Source: CAWDPQ01 sp049642465 (GTDB lineage: Bacteria; Acidobacteriota; Vicinamibacteria; Vicinamibacterales; 2-12-FULL-66-21). From it: DNA of 33,987 nt. The stretch's first letter is position 1. The number at the start of each line of letters is the position of its first letter. The translations under genes and the position numbers were made by a program. Positions 8,093 to 15,992 of the stretch are shown piece after piece. The notes under the pieces were generated by a model. The model was not told the DNA's origin and ran no database searches. It worked only from the letters and a program-made list of their open reading frames with translations. The DNA lies in contig JBAROV010000092.1 in NCBI GenBank assembly GCA_049642465.1, positions 1 to 33,987 on the forward strand. The letters run 5' to 3'.

Positions 8093-10897
8093 CTACTTTC
8101 CTTGCACCGGCCGGCCCTCGACATCGAGCCGTACGATCTCGCCGAAGTTCAGTTTTCGGATGCCCGCCTCGATCTTCGAGAGATCTCCGACGAGCAGGAG
8201 GGTCGCCCCTGATGGCTGTCCGTATTTGGCGGCCGCGGCGTTGACGGCATTCACCGGCACGCTCATCAACTTCTCGGGTTCCTGCTGAAGTTCAACCGTC
8301 GGGAGCCGAACAGTCCAGAGCGCGAGGACCTGGTCGGCGACGCGTCCGAGCGACTCGAACTGCTGTGCGTAGCCGCGGACCTTCGTCAGTCGTGCAGCGG
8401 TGAGTTCGGTTTCGCTGATCGGCCTGCCGCCCGCCAGATCCTTCAGTTCTTTCATGAACTCGCTCGCCGACTCCGTGGTCTTGTCAGTCTGAACACCACC
8501 GGAAGCGATGATTGTGCCGCCTGTCGACAGCAACGCAGCGTTTGAAAAGACGCCGTACGAGTATCCCTTGTCCTCGCGCAGGTTCAGGTTCAGCCGCGTC
8601 CCGAACCCCCCGCCACCATAAACGGCATCGGCGAGGACGACCGCGTAATAATCGGTGGCCTTCCTGGGAGGTGCAGGCAGGATGTGCGCGATGACAGTTT
8701 GCGCCGCATCCTGCCGATCGACGAGGAACACCTTGCCCGCGCCGATCGGTCGAGGCGCCGGGATAGTTGCGTCTGGTGCGGCGCCGCCCGACCACGTAGC
8801 GAAATGCTTGCGGGCCAGTTCAGTCGCTTCCGCCAGCGTCAGATCACCAGCAAATACAAGCGTTGCACTTCCGGGCTTCCAATTGGTCTGATGGAAGCGG
8901 GTCAGTTCCTCGCGGGCGATTGACGACACGGTACTCGGAAGTCCGGAAGGAGGAGTACCGTACGGATGATCCATGCCAAACGCGAGCATGTACGCGACCC
9001 GGTTGGCCACGGCGTTGGGGTTGTTCGCCTGCTGCGCGAGCGTGTCGAGTGCGAGCTTCTTTTCGCGCTCGAATTCGGCGGATGGGAACGACGGGTTGCG
9101 AACGACATCCGCGAGGATCGCAAGTGCCGGTGAAGCGTTGCGCTTGAGAACATCGACGGTCAGCCGCGCGCTCTCGCGGCCCGCACCCCAACCGAGCCCC
9201 GTTCCCAGATCCCCAAGTGCCGTGTCGATCTCGAGCGCGCCCTTCGACGTCGTTCCGCGACGCATCACGCGGGCTGTGAGACTTGCTAGCCCGGACTTCC
9301 CGGGTGGATCGACGACGCTGCCCGCGCGGGTTGCGAGGGCGACGGACACCTTCGGCAGTTCGTGGCGCTCCACGACGAAGATCTCCAGACCGTTCTCGAG
9401 CTTTGCCGTCTTGACCTCCGGCGCGGTGAACGGCTTGTCGCCGCCGAGCGGTGGCTCCTTCGTTCGGTCGACGACGACCTCCGAGGTGCGGCCCGACTTC
9501 TCCGGACGGAACCGCACCAGTAGCCTGTTCCGCGTGTTCAGGTGCGCGCTCACGACGTTCTGTACGCTTGCAGCCGTCGCGTTGCGGTACCTCGCGAAAT
9601 CCGCCTGGAACATGTCAGGGTTTCCGAAGTAGGTGTTGTACAGGTTGAGGATGTCTGCCTTCCCACCGAACCCGCCTATCCGTTCGAGGCCGGTGACGAA
9701 GTTGAATTCCCACTTCGTTTTGGCGCGAGTCAGTTCCTCCTCGGTCGGTCCGGTTTTGGCCAGGCGCTCGATCTCGTCGGAGACTGCGCGTTCTATCGTG
9801 GCCAGGTCGGTACCGGGTCGAGCCGTCACCCACATGATGAAACTACTCGTCAGCGGCTGGCTCTGCTGAAACGCCACGGCGTCGGAGGCGAGCTGACGGT
9901 CGTAGATGAGCGCCTTGTTCAAACGCGCAGAGAGGCCGTCGGTCAGGATCGTCGCCACCAGATCCAGTTCTGCATCGCCGGGATCGAACAACGCCGGTGT
10001 GTGCCACGCGAAGTAGGTTCGCTCCTGCGGCACTCGGTCCTTCACCTCGACGATCTGTTCGCCGTCGAGCCGCGGTGTTCCCTTCGCCGGACGATCGAGC
10101 GCCGGGCCGGCGGGAATACTGCCGAAATACTTTTCGATGAGGCGCTTGGCCATGGCGGGATCGAAATCCCCCGCGACCACGAGGGACAGATTATTTGGCG
10201 TGTAATAAGTGGCGAAGAACTCCTTGACGTCGTCGACCGACGCGGCCGTCAAATCCTCGTGCACGCCGATCACGTCGTTGGCGTACGGGTGACGCGAGGG
10301 GTACAGGTTCTCGGCAATCAGCTTGAACCATCGTCCGTAGGGTGTGTTCTCGAGACCCTGCCGACGTTCGTTCTTGACGACATCCCGCTGGTTGTTGAGT
10401 TTGTCGAGGGTCAGCGCATCGAGCAGCGTTGCGAGGCGATCGCTTTCGAACCAGAGAAGGTTTTCAAGGTTTCCGGATGGGACGGTTGCGAAATAATTTG
10501 TCCGGTCCTGATTCGTCGTCCCATTGACGCCGCCTTCACGGACGTTTGCACCTGCCGTCTCGGCGTACACGAAGTATTCCTTGCTCGCGTGCTTCGATCC
10601 CTGAAACATCATGTGCTCGAACAGGTGTGCGAAGCCGCTGCGTCCCGGCCGCTCGTTTTTCGAGCCTACGTTGAACCATTGATTGACGTGCACGACCGGA
10701 AGTTTCCGATCCACGTGCAGGATGACCTGCAGTCCGTTGGGCAGCGTGTATTTCTCGAAATCTATCTTCGGCGCGGCGGCAGCCTGTGGCGACGCCGCTT
10801 GATCGGATGCTGCGCGGGCGGCGTTCTGTGGTTGAACGGCCGCGATGGCGACGAGAGCAGAGATAAGGAGAGGAGCGGCGGCAGTCGGCCGTTTCAC
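8093..10897 (-). CDS. Full-length two-half M16 zinc metallopeptidase
   Basis: A 934-residue exported protein with two M16 halves. The GTG at 10897 is preferred: AAAGGAG sits 5 bases upstream, and a signal-like segment (TAAAPLLISALVAIAAV) follows. The frame runs on upstream to 11410 but there it lies inside the neighbouring gene. The N-terminal half (about 45-480) has the complete zinc site HLFEH (His91, Glu94, His95) and a VVKNERRQ element with Glu177. The C-terminal half (about 490-930) has lost HxxEH (LASLTARVMRRGT at the equivalent site) but keeps GGGFGTRLNLNLREDKGYSYG, the Arg/Tyr substrate element. This is the one-chain equivalent of the split pair encoded immediately downstream. Location is probably periplasmic, with a peptide-degrading or processing role. 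It begins 47 bp after the stop of the copper monooxygenase gene. Confidence 0.93.
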   Translation of the reverse strand: MKRPTAAAPLLISALVAIAAVQPQNAARAASDQAASPQAAAAPKIDFEKYTLPNGLQVILHVDRKLPVVHVNQWFNVGSKNERPGRSGFAHLFEHMMFQGSKHASKEYFVYAETAGANVREGGVNGTTNQDRTNYFATVPSGNLENLLWFESDRLATLLDALTLDKLNNQRDVVKNERRQGLENTPYGRWFKLIAENLYPSRHPYANDVIGVHEDLTAASVDDVKEFFATYYTPNNLSLVVAGDFDPAMAKRLIEKYFGSIPAGPALDRPAKGTPRLDGEQIVEVKDRVPQERTYFAWHTPALFDPGDAELDLVATILTDGLSARLNKALIYDRQLASDAVAFQQSQPLTSSFIMWVTARPGTDLATIERAVSDEIERLAKTGPTEEELTRAKTKWEFNFVTGLERIGGFGGKADILNLYNTYFGNPDMFQADFARYRNATAASVQNVVSAHLNTRNRLLVRFRPEKSGRTSEVVVDRTKEPPLGGDKPFTAPEVKTAKLENGLEIFVVERHELPKVSVALATRAGSVVDPPGKSGLASLTARVMRRGTTSKGALEIDTALGDLGTGLGWGAGRESARLTVDVLKRNASPALAILADVVRNPSFPSAEFEREKKLALDTLAQQANNPNAVANRVAYMLAFGMDHPYGTPPSGLPSTVSSIAREELTRFHQTNWKPGSATLVFAGDLTLAEATELARKHFATWSGGAAPDATIPAPRPIGAGKVFLVDRQDAAQTVIAHILPAPPRKATDYYAVVLADAVYGGGGFGTRLNLNLREDKGYSYGVFSNAALLSTGGTIIASGGVQTDKTTESASEFMKELKDLAGGRPISETELTAARLTKVRGYAQQFESLGRVADQVLALWTVRLPTVELQQEPEKLMSVPVNAVNAAAAKYGQPSGATLLLVGDLSKIEAGIRKLNFGEIVRLDVEGRPVQGK

Positions 10898-10944
10898 GGG
10901 GACTCCTTTCGAGTCAGGTGTGGGGATTATAGGTCGCTGTCCAC

Positions 10945-13203
10945 TCACTTCACACCCTTCGTTGGCACCGGCACGGCGAACACGAACCGCTGCCCATCCG
11001 CGCTGCTGATGTTGCTGAGTTGTGCGGGCGCGACGATTGGCGCCGGCATCTCGAACAATCGTTGAGGTGGACGGACGTCGAACGTGGGCTTCGTGTTCAC
11101 CTCCACCGCCATCACTGTCTGCCGCGGCGGCTGCGATAGGTAGAAGATCTCCTTGCCGTCCCGTCGCCACACGATCCCGCCGATTCCGCCCTCCGGGGAT
11201 ACTTGCTTCCGGTCGGCTGTGCCTGCCGTGGGATCGAGCGCTCGCGCATAGATCTGAAAACGGCCTGAGTCGTTCGAATTGAACGCGAGGAACCGGCCGT
11301 CGGGCGAGAACCGGCCGCCGCGACCGAAAAAGTCCTCCCGTGTGAGCTGAATCGCCTTGCGGTCTCCGGCGAGCGGCAGCACGAACATGGTATCGCCCGA
11401 CCAGAAACACAAACGGTCGCCGCTGGACCAGTCGGTCAGGACGATTGGAGCGCCGGTGTTGTGGATGTACAGCCGCTCTTCGCTCCCTGTACCGTCGGCC
11501 CGGCGGCGATAGAGGCCGTGTGTGTTCTCGCGCACCGAGACGTACGCAAGGTAGCGTCCGTCGGGTGACCAGACCGGTGCGGAATCCTGCGCCGGATCTG
11601 AGGTGATCGACGTGCCCTTGCCAGTGTCGATGTCGAACGTCCAGACATCCTGCGTGTCGGCGTCGAGGTCCCGTTTGATGACGGCCAGGCGCGAACCATC
11701 GGGCGCGAAGGACGCCTGACTGTACGAACCCGGTTCTCCGACCCGGCTGATCACGGTGCCTCGCCGATCGAATATGGTGAGCTGCTGCAGGCCTCGGCTG
11801 CGGCGCTGTTGGCTCGCCAGAAAGCGGCCGATGGTGCCATCCTTGCCCCCGGCCGCGATGGCGCCCTTGGTGCGCGCGCCCAGGGCCTGCTGGAATGCCG
11901 GCACGTCAGCTTTGTTCAGCACCTCGAATCCAAAGCCCACCGTACCCATTTCGTCGAGCGACTGTTCCCCCCACAAGGCGCGTCTGGGCGGACTGACCGG
12001 ATTGCGAGGGTTGTCCTCGGTATTGTCGTAGGTCAGCACCACATCAATCCGAGTGCCCGCTGGCAGCGTGAACGGCTCTTTGTAGACATATGTGTCCTGC
12101 CAGTTGAAGTCCCAGTCCGGGATCCAGATCATCGGCCGCGTCGATCCATCGGGCAGTACGGCCGTCGCCTTCATGTCTTTGCCGAGATAGTGGGCGTGCG
12201 CGAAGGCTGAAAACACGCGGACATCGCCGGGAAGCGTGAACGAGTCACGAATCGTGAACGCCTTCTCGCCTGGAGGAATGTCGATACCGGCGCCGACGCC
12301 GAAGAGCGCCGGCAGTTCGACCGAGAACAAGTCCTTGTCCGGAGGCTTGTCGGCAAAGAAGATCCCGAGCAGCGATTTCTCGGTCTCCGGCTTGCCGCTC
12401 AAGTGGAAGTGCATCTGCAACAGGAAGTCCGAACCTTTTGGCAGGCGCAGCGCGATGCCGTTGGGCAGCATCATCGGCGTGGCGCCCACCGCCCAACCAC
12501 CGAGACTTCGCGAAGCGCCCGTGTCATTGACGACGCCGACCGCGCCCATGCCACCGAATCCAGGGCGGCCATCCGCACCGTCGCGCGATGCGAGACTGCC
12601 ACCGGCGACTTGCGCAAAGAGCGCATGGTGGACGACCTTGCGCGCGCTCGGGCGGAATTCGATCCCCCGAACCCACTTGTCCTCTGTGAGACCGGTCGGA
12701 ATGACGAAATTGCGGAAGACGTCAGGACCGCTGGCGGGCAGTTCGAATCCGGCCGGCATCTCGAGAATCAGATCGGGCTGGCCGAGACGCCATCCGTCGG
12801 GTGGAAATGCCGGAAGTTTCGGCATTTTGGACTCGCTCCCGCGCGGCATGCCGCTCTTGACCCACGCGCCAATCGCGGCAATCTGGTTGTCAGTCAACCG
12901 CCGCTCGCCAACGAACTCCCCGAAGCCATGGGCGGCGTGCCACGGAGGCATGAACTTCGACTCGGTAACCCTCGCGATCAACTTGCCGCGCTTGGCGACA
13001 TCCTCATAAGTGACCAGGGGAAACGGCGCGACTTCTCCCGCGCGATGGCAGGTCACGCAGTTGTCGTACAGGATAGGAGCGATGGTCTCGGTGAAGGTGA
13101 TGTTCGAGGGCGGCGAGGGTGCTCGCGTCCCGCGTTGCTGGGAATAGAGTGCAACACCTGAGATCGTCAGCGATACGATGACAGCTAGTGCAGCGTTACG
13201 CAT
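10945..13203 (-). CDS. Cytochrome c / PHM-like copper monooxygenase / beta-propeller fusion
   Basis: A 752-residue exported protein with three parts. After a signal peptide (1-22) comes a c-type heme segment with CVTCH at 49-53 and a possible axial Met at 85. Residues about 140-430 match the ascorbate-dependent Cu2 monooxygenase family. All six copper ligands can be placed by comparison with peptidylglycine alpha-hydroxylating monooxygenase: His192-His193 (VVHHALF) and His265 or 267 (QMHFHL) for CuH; His336, His338 (HAHYLGKDM) and Met419 (LDEMG) for CuM. Residues about 455-752 are a TolB/PD40-type beta-propeller (blades such as APVWSPDGRYLAYVS and GGRFSPDGRFLAFNS). The expected chemistry is O2-dependent hydroxylation with the heme as electron entry; the substrate is unknown. 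The ATG has AGGAAG upstream, inside the end of the redoxin gene, which stops 3 bp before. Confidence 0.9.
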   Translation of the reverse strand: MRNAALAVIVSLTISGVALYSQQRGTRAPSPPSNITFTETIAPILYDNCVTCHRAGEVAPFPLVTYEDVAKRGKLIARVTESKFMPPWHAAHGFGEFVGERRLTDNQIAAIGAWVKSGMPRGSESKMPKLPAFPPDGWRLGQPDLILEMPAGFELPASGPDVFRNFVIPTGLTEDKWVRGIEFRPSARKVVHHALFAQVAGGSLASRDGADGRPGFGGMGAVGVVNDTGASRSLGGWAVGATPMMLPNGIALRLPKGSDFLLQMHFHLSGKPETEKSLLGIFFADKPPDKDLFSVELPALFGVGAGIDIPPGEKAFTIRDSFTLPGDVRVFSAFAHAHYLGKDMKATAVLPDGSTRPMIWIPDWDFNWQDTYVYKEPFTLPAGTRIDVVLTYDNTEDNPRNPVSPPRRALWGEQSLDEMGTVGFGFEVLNKADVPAFQQALGARTKGAIAAGGKDGTIGRFLASQQRRSRGLQQLTIFDRRGTVISRVGEPGSYSQASFAPDGSRLAVIKRDLDADTQDVWTFDIDTGKGTSITSDPAQDSAPVWSPDGRYLAYVSVRENTHGLYRRRADGTGSEERLYIHNTGAPIVLTDWSSGDRLCFWSGDTMFVLPLAGDRKAIQLTREDFFGRGGRFSPDGRFLAFNSNDSGRFQIYARALDPTAGTADRKQVSPEGGIGGIVWRRDGKEIFYLSQPPRQTVMAVEVNTKPTFDVRPPQRLFEMPAPIVAPAQLSNISSADGQRFVFAVPVPTKGVK

Positions 13204-13206
13204 GTT

Positions 13207-13842
13207 CTACTTCCTGATGGCTGCGGGATCGACGATGAAGCACCCCAACGCTTCCGTTTCGACCTTGCGAACAGGACGCCGTTCCAGCACGGCATCCAGC
13301 GCGTCACGGAGGTCGTGTTCCGTCGCCCGAGGACGCCGTTTTCCAAACGCGACATACAGGTTGTCGATTCGACCGCGATAGCGAATCTCGCCTTCAGGAC
13401 CAATCACCATTGCCTGGGGCGTGATGGACGCCTTGGCCCGCCTGGCGATGAGTCGTGAACGATCGACAACCGCGGGAATGTCCACATAGCGAAACTCGCG
13501 AACGTGCTCTTTTACCGCGTCGTCCAGCGGCGTGGGAGACGAGGTCACGTCGACGTCCTCGTACATCAAGAAACAGGCGACACCGCGCGAGCGATAGTCT
13601 CGACAGATTCGCTGGATTTCGGGAGCGTACGAATTGGAAATCGGACAGTCCGTCGCGACAAACACGATCACATTGGCGGCGCCGTCGGGCCTGAACGGAT
13701 CGTGCGGGAGGCCGTCGGTGTCCAGGATCGATTCAGTTTGCCGCGCAGACACCTGGAACGCTGAGCCGGTGACACCGGCGTTCGTTGCCGCCGCAAAGAC
13801 GAGCATGGCCAAGAGGCCCGACGTGGTGCGCCTGGGTCGCAT
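13207..13842 (-). CDS. Exported redoxin (thioredoxin-fold, AhpC/TSA-like)
   Basis: A 211-residue protein. The ATG at 13842 is chosen because GGAAGG lies about 8 bases upstream and a signal peptide follows (RRTTSGLLAMLVFAAATNA). The upstream extension of this frame runs through a methyltransferase relic. The thioredoxin-like core reads VIVFVATDCPISNSYAPEI. The active-site position is CPIS (Cys66, Ser69), so the second Cys of a CxxC pair is missing; Cys80 and Cys90 are other candidates for a disulfide. A conserved cis-Pro region is suggested by SITPQAMVIGPEGEIRYRG. The gene ends 3 bp before the copper monooxygenase gene, so co-expression is very likely. It may handle thiols or peroxide, or deliver copper or electrons, for that enzyme. 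First gene of the minus-strand run. Confidence 0.88.
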   Translation of the reverse strand: MRPRRTTSGLLAMLVFAAATNAGVTGSAFQVSARQTESILDTDGLPHDPFRPDGAANVIVFVATDCPISNSYAPEIQRICRDYRSRGVACFLMYEDVDVTSSPTPLDDAVKEHVREFRYVDIPAVVDRSRLIARRAKASITPQAMVIGPEGEIRYRGRIDNLYVAFGKRRPRATEHDLRDALDAVLERRPVRKVETEALGCFIVDPAAIRK

Positions 13843-13901
13843 CGAGCACCTTCCAGCTGGCTGGGAGCGTCCGGATAGTATGCCCGATCCACTCGTCTGG
13901 C

Positions 13902-14143
13902 TTACCTCACGAGAAAACGATTGTAGGTGAACGCCTGGAGGGTCTCTGCCGGTGTCCGATGCTCCTCTGGAACGCTTTCCAGGAGCTGGAATGCCGCACC
14001 CAGCCCGCGGCAAGCGCGTCACCTGAGTAGCGAACGACAGGCAGTCCGCTGCACCGTTCCGGTCCCTGCAGGGAGAACGTCGCGATGATCGCTTGGCCAC
14101 CGGACTTGAGCGTTCGCCTGAGCGCCTCGCCGGCGAGAAGATT
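13902..14143 (-). pseudogene. Relic of a class I SAM-dependent methyltransferase (C-terminal end, frameshifted)
   Basis: Reading the minus strand gives an open stretch LLAGEALRRTLKSGGQAII, then ATFSLQGPERCSGLPVVRYS and GDALAA. After a one-base shift in frame near 14003-14010 it continues GLGAAFQLLESVPEEHRTPA, ETLQAFTYNRFLVR and a stop at 13902-13904. The joined text matches the usual C-terminal end of small class I methyltransferases (GG..I.ATF..DGP..CSGLPV.RY, then E.H.TP...QAFTY..F). The SAM-binding N-terminal half is missing; an in-frame stop at 14144-14146 closes the upstream side. It lies between two divergent genes and its upstream end underlies the first codons assigned to the plus-strand gene at 14093. 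The identification rests on pattern recognition, not a database search. Confidence 0.75.
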
Positions 14144-14986
14144 TTAAGTCAGAATCTGCTGGTGTCCGTCCTGCTCACGACATGGGTGATCACCATGTTC
14201 ACCGCGGCACCCACTGGGTCCGCCCAGTCAGATCTGCGATCGGTCCTGCGCCGCGCCGGTGAGTACGTTGTGCGATACCACGACAGCCTGACGACTCTGG
14301 TGGCAGACGAACTCTACGTCCAAACGTTGAGGAACACGCCGGCGCAAACGATCACTGAGAGAACGGTTCGCTCGGAGTTCGCGATCGTGCGCGGGGACCG
14401 TGAGGATGGATGGTTTGCGATCCGCGACGTGCTCGAGGTGGACGGACGCGCCGTCAAGGAGAGATCCCATATCGACACGCTGCTCAGGGCACCCCGCTCC
14501 CGGCTGCGCGCGTCGGCATTTGCAATCGCCGCGGAACAAGCGAAGTACAACCTCGGCGGCGTGTATCGGACGATCAACGTGCCCATCCTGCCGTTGCAGT
14601 TTCTGCTGCCGGATCAGCGGTCACGATTCAGGTTCAGGGTTTCGGGTACGGCGTCGGCATCGGGCGCTGCGGTGACCGTCGTGACCTACGAGGAACGTGA
14701 ACGGCCGACCATTATTCGAACCCCGAACGGTCGCAGCGTCGTGTCACGTGGAATGTTCTGGATCGATCCGACGAACGGGCAGGTCTGGAAGACTGAACTC
14801 CTCAACAACGAGCCCCGCGGCCTGCAAGCCAGGATTACCGTGACCTATGAACATGTAGAAAGGCTGGGGGTGATGGTGCCCGTGACGATGGAGGAGGGGT
14901 ACATGACGGCCGACGAGCTGGTCACGGCCACCGCGACGTACAGTAACTTCCGAAGATTCGAGGCGGAGGCGCGGATCGTTAAGTGA
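14093..14986 (+). CDS. Uncharacterised exported protein, acidobacterial-type
   Basis: A 297-residue protein with a signal-like segment at about 23-45 (LLVSVLLTTWVITMF, then GSAQ). The remainder is beta-rich: RTVRSEFAIVRG, WFAIRDVLEVDGRAVKER, RFRFRVSGTA, VVTYEERERPTIIR, GMFWIDPTNGQVWKTEL and RITVTYEHVERLGVMVPV. The alternating strands and the final substrate-like sheet recall LolA/RseB-type folds, but this is inference; I recognise it only as a common uncharacterised secreted family in Acidobacteria. The start is uncertain. The longest frame begins with TTG at 14093, without a good ribosome-binding site, and its first 17 codons overlap the methyltransferase relic on the other strand. GTG at 14162 is an alternative. 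The stop overlaps the metallo-beta-lactamase start by 4 bp, so the two are probably translated together. Confidence 0.75.
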   Translation: MATGLERSPERLAGEKILSQNLLVSVLLTTWVITMFTAAPTGSAQSDLRSVLRRAGEYVVRYHDSLTTLVADELYVQTLRNTPAQTITERTVRSEFAIVRGDREDGWFAIRDVLEVDGRAVKERSHIDTLLRAPRSRLRASAFAIAAEQAKYNLGGVYRTINVPILPLQFLLPDQRSRFRFRVSGTASASGAAVTVVTYEERERPTIIRTPNGRSVVSRGMFWIDPTNGQVWKTELLNNEPRGLQARITVTYEHVERLGVMVPVTMEEGYMTADELVTATATYSNFRRFEAEARIVK

Positions 14987-15879
14987 GCAGAGCCCGCCAT
15001 CAATCTGCAAGGAGTGGGGGTTTGTCTCGATCGTTGCTGACCGTTTCCACTTGCGCACTCGTGGTTGGGTTCGGATGGTTCGCCCAGTCGCCTGATGAGC
15101 GAAAGGCCTGGAACAGAGCAGTCGAGCCTTTCCGGGTGGTCGGCAACATCCATTACGTCGGCGCGGCTGGCGTGAGCGCTTTTCTCATCGTCACGCCTGC
15201 GGGTTCGGTCCTGCTCGACGGCGGTCTCCCGGAGACAGCGCCGCAGATTGCCGCAAATATCTCGGCTCTCGGGTTCCGCGTCACAGATGTGAAGGTGCTC
15301 CTCAACAGTCACGCGCACTGGGACCATTCCGGCGGACTCGCCGAGCTGAAGCGTCTTTCTGGGGGGATGGTGGTGGCAAGCGCCGGCGACGCACCGGCAT
15401 TGCGCGCCGGCCACTCGAACTCACCGACCGTGGCTGTCGATCGCCTCGTTGCCGACGGCGACACCGTGGAACTGGGTGCGACGAAGTTGACGGCGAACGT
15501 CACGGCTGGACACACGAAGGGCTGCACGACGTGGAGCATGAGCGCGGTTGAAGACGGCAAACCGTATCAGGTCGTTTTCTACTGCAGCACGTCCGTGGTC
15601 GACCGGCTCGTCGGCAATCGTGACTATCCGCAAATCGTTGCGGACTACGAGCGAAGCTTCCGGAGGCTTCGGGCGATGAAGGCGGACGTGTTTCTGGCGC
15701 CGCACCCCGCATTCTTCGAGCTAGAGGACAAACGCGCCAGGATGCGTCCCGGTGCAGCGAATCCATTCATAGACCCTGGGGAGCTGGGACGGTTTGTCGA
15801 CAGTTCCGAGCGGCAGTTTCGCAGGCAGCTTGCGGAGGCGTCGGCTCGCGCATCGGGCAGGCGCGGCGGGCAGCGCTGA
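14983..15879 (+). CDS. Subclass B3 metallo-beta-lactamase-like hydrolase
   Basis: A 298-residue exported metallo-hydrolase. All zinc ligands of subclass B3 enzymes are visible: His110, His112, Asp114, His115 in HAHWDHSGG; His177 in TAGHTKGCTTW; and His241 in APHPAFFEL. CSTS at 201-204 matches the B3 Ser221 region. Trp replaces the usual Tyr/Ala in HxHxDH, which is tolerated in the family. A hydrophobic signal segment occupies about 15-35. Two starts are possible: GTG at 14983, overlapping the previous stop (GTGA) with GGAGG 13 bases upstream, or TTG at 15022, with a well-placed AAGGAG 7 bases upstream, which gives a neater signal peptide. B3 enzymes are periplasmic carbapenem/cephalosporin hydrolases, but distant members act on other substrates, and resistance cannot be claimed from sequence alone. 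Confidence 0.9.
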   Translation: MSRARHQSARSGGLSRSLLTVSTCALVVGFGWFAQSPDERKAWNRAVEPFRVVGNIHYVGAAGVSAFLIVTPAGSVLLDGGLPETAPQIAANISALGFRVTDVKVLLNSHAHWDHSGGLAELKRLSGGMVVASAGDAPALRAGHSNSPTVAVDRLVADGDTVELGATKLTANVTAGHTKGCTTWSMSAVEDGKPYQVVFYCSTSVVDRLVGNRDYPQIVADYERSFRRLRAMKADVFLAPHPAFFELEDKRARMRPGAANPFIDPGELGRFVDSSERQFRRQLAEASARASGRRGGQR

Positions 15880-15906
15880 CGTCGGTCGATGTGGTGTTCA
15901 GGGCTT

Positions 15907-15945
15907 GTGCCGGGGGTGGGGGTCGGGGTTGAACCAGTACGGCTT
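15907..15945 (-). pseudogene. tRNA-like relic resembling the 3' half of the nearby tRNA-Leu
   Basis: On the plus strand, 15907-15924 matches 16903-16920, the 3' acceptor and T-arm of the intact tRNA-Leu, at 16 of 18 bases. After an extra five bases the similarity continues (GAACCAGTACGGCTTA against GAACCCACACGGCCTTA). It cannot fold as a tRNA. It may be a decayed tRNA copy or an old tRNA-end attachment site. Confidence 0.4.
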
Positions 15946-15992
15946 ATTCTGCTGTCCTTGGGCTGTGATTGAGCGGCTTCCCAGGTTCAAGA

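Noticed and set aside
9542..11065. 507-codon plus-strand open frame
   Set aside because: It is antisense to the full-length M16 peptidase, whose minus-strand frame has clear motifs. Long shadow frames are expected at this GC content.
10898..11410. N-terminal extension of the full-length M16 gene
   Set aside because: It lies inside the copper monooxygenase gene, is Arg-rich and unlike any M16 protein, and a good GTG with AAAGGAG and a signal peptide lies at 10897.
11300..12160. C-terminal propeller of the copper enzyme as a true PAL (amidating lyase) domain
   Set aside because: The blades are of PD40/TolB type, and only two histidines were found in the segment, too few for the PAL zinc and catalytic site.
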